From: a virus
Virus record (IMG/VR): IMGVR_UViG_3300049846_000686
Span: 1 to 36,904 of that record
Reading direction: 5' to 3' (one strand)
DNA length: 36,904 bases
Shown: piece after piece, positions 36,127 through 36,904 of the stretch
Layout: each line of letters starts with the position of its first letter
Position numbering within the stretch: the first letter of the stretch is position 1
The notes under the pieces: model-generated
Database searches by the model: none
The model's input: only the letters and a program-made list of their open reading frames with translations
Told to the model about the DNA's origin: nothing
Made by a program: the position numbers and the translations under genes

Positions 36127-36904
36127 CTACCAAAGACCAAAGCTCACAAAGTATCAGCGAGATATCCTTGACTCAAAGGAACGCTTCACGATTACCGAGG
36201 CATCAACCAAAACAGGCAAAACGGCCAGTCATGTCATTTGGTTATTCGAACAGGCATTAAGATGTAAACTCAATCAGAATGTATGGTGGGTAGCTCCGGT
36301 ATACTCGCAGGCTGAGATCGCTTTCAATCGCATGAGGGCGCAAGTGTCAGATAGGTCCTTCTTCCAGGTTAACCATGCAAAGTTAAAGCTCACTCTTCCT
36401 CATGGCTCTGTGATTCACTTCAAGTCAGCTCAGGATCCTGATAACCTTTACGGGGAGGATGTGTACGCTGCAGTATTTGACGAGGCCAGCCGTGCAAAGG
36501 AGGCTTCATGGTTTGCTTTGCGTTCAACCTTAACGGCCACGAATGGTAAATGCAAGATCATAGGAAACGCCAAGGGCAAAAAGAACTGGATGTATAAGCT
36601 CGGAGTTAAAGCACGGTCAGGTGAACCCGATTACAAATACTTCAAGATCACGGCCTACGATGCGGTAGATGCTGGTATCCTTAAACTCAAAGAGGTGGAG
36701 CAGGCCAAGCGGGATCTTCCGGACTACGTCTTCCGTGAGCTGTACCTTGCCGAACCGAACGAGGACGGGTCGAACCCTTTTGGCTTTGAGTTCATTCGTG
36801 CCTGTCTTCAAGATAAGATAAGTGGCGATCCCGTTGCATTCTTTGGCATAGACATCGCCAAGTCTGTGGACTGGACGGTAATCACCGGCCTTGACAAGTT
36901 CGGG
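36116..36904 (+). CDS. terL: Terminase large subunit, N-terminal part (continues at position 150)
   Basis: ATPase/nuclease motor that packages phage DNA into the prohead. This end encodes residues 1-263 of a 400-residue protein; the reading frame continues exactly into codon 264 at position 150 once the terminal overlap is merged. A Walker A-type motif (ASTKTGKT, residues 29-36) and Walker B (AAVFDEAS, 118-125, with D122 and E123) mark the ATPase. FGIDIAKS (243-250) supplies the first acidic residue (D246) of the RNase H-like nuclease. The start ATG overlaps the 3' end of the small terminase gene by 11 bp, as expected for a TerS-TerL pair. It is not visible as a closed ORF because the contig ends inside it. 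Confidence 0.95.
   Translation, partial: MEINYQRPKLTKYQRDILDSKERFTITEASTKTGKTASHVIWLFEQALRCKLNQNVWWVAPVYSQAEIAFNRMRAQVSDRSFFQVNHAKLKLTLPHGSVIHFKSAQDPDNLYGEDVYAAVFDEASRAKEASWFALRSTLTATNGKCKIIGNAKGKKNWMYKLGVKARSGEPDYKYFKITAYDAVDAGILKLKEVEQAKRDLPDYVFRELYLAEPNEDGSNPFGFEFIRACLQDKISGDPVAFFGIDIAKSVDWTVITGLDKFG
36755..36904. repeat. Right copy of terminal overlap (150 bp)
   Basis: Second copy of the left end of the window, one T longer. Joining the ends through this overlap gives a non-redundant unit of 36,755 bp (positions 150-36904). It also restores one uninterrupted large terminase gene. It is either an assembly overlap of a circular map or a short true terminal redundancy; the sequence alone does not separate these. 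Confidence 0.95.

Noticed and set aside
1-36904. Integrase, prophage attachment site or tRNA genes
   Set aside because: No tyrosine or serine recombinase motifs and no cloverleaf with a plausible acceptor stem and anticodon were seen on either strand, so no attachment site can be assigned.

Overview
The window is a complete (or nearly complete) double-stranded DNA phage genome with siphovirus-type tail genes, presented as a linear contig. The first 149 bases recur as the last 150 bases, with one T inserted. The large terminase gene runs off the right end and continues in frame at the left end, so the unit is circular or circularly permuted, about 36,755 bp. The host is very probably a member of the Bacteroidetes. 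Reasons: promoter-like TTG-N(15-23)-TAnnTTTG boxes, few strong Shine-Dalgarno sites, typical Bacteroidetes signal peptides, and head/tail proteins of types seen in phages of that phylum. I see no integrase, tRNA, CRISPR array or reverse transcriptase.

Plus strand (34.3 kb, through the junction, to 19.5 kb). A leftward/rightward divergent promoter region near 34.2 kb opens the rightward operon: sigma-like protein, small proteins, small terminase, large terminase, then across the contig ends a MuF-like protein, a connector-type protein, two secreted-looking proteins, and a compact lysis block (holin candidates, M15 endolysin, one-piece spanin). Neck, large tail and fibre proteins follow, then a tail-assembly chaperone with a -1 frameshift site, tape measure, XkdF-type protease/scaffold, major capsid, tail tube, portal and head-tail adaptor. 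The portal and adaptor lie at the far end of the module rather than next to the terminase.

Minus strand (34.2 kb down to 19.5 kb). A small regulator, RecT annealing protein and YqaJ exonuclease are followed by a winged-helix protein, a replication initiation/loader-type protein and DnaB helicase. Next comes an AT-rich accessory stretch (28.2-24.5 kb), then small proteins, and finally a six-gene block of glycosyltransferases and methyltransferases whose last stop codon overlaps the stop of the plus-strand adaptor gene.

The most unusual part is 24.5-28.2 kb. Here small genes are packaged as consecutive units. Each unit is bracketed by its own inverted repeat (15 to about 33 bp), with one arm at or next to the stop codon of the last gene. 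Several junctions carry a hairpin with the same 11-nt loop (CATTAAAACGA on the plus strand) but different, base-pairing stems. The best junction has the R/L-box layout of an integron attC site, including a bulged base and unequal 2-nt and 5-nt spacers. I therefore read it as an integron-cassette-like array inside a phage, without a recombinase in the window. The largest unit carries a ThyA-fold enzyme with the Asn-to-Asp change typical of dCMP hydroxymethylases, plus a MazG-like pyrophosphatase. This suggests modified cytosine in the phage DNA, possibly linked to the glycosyltransferase block.
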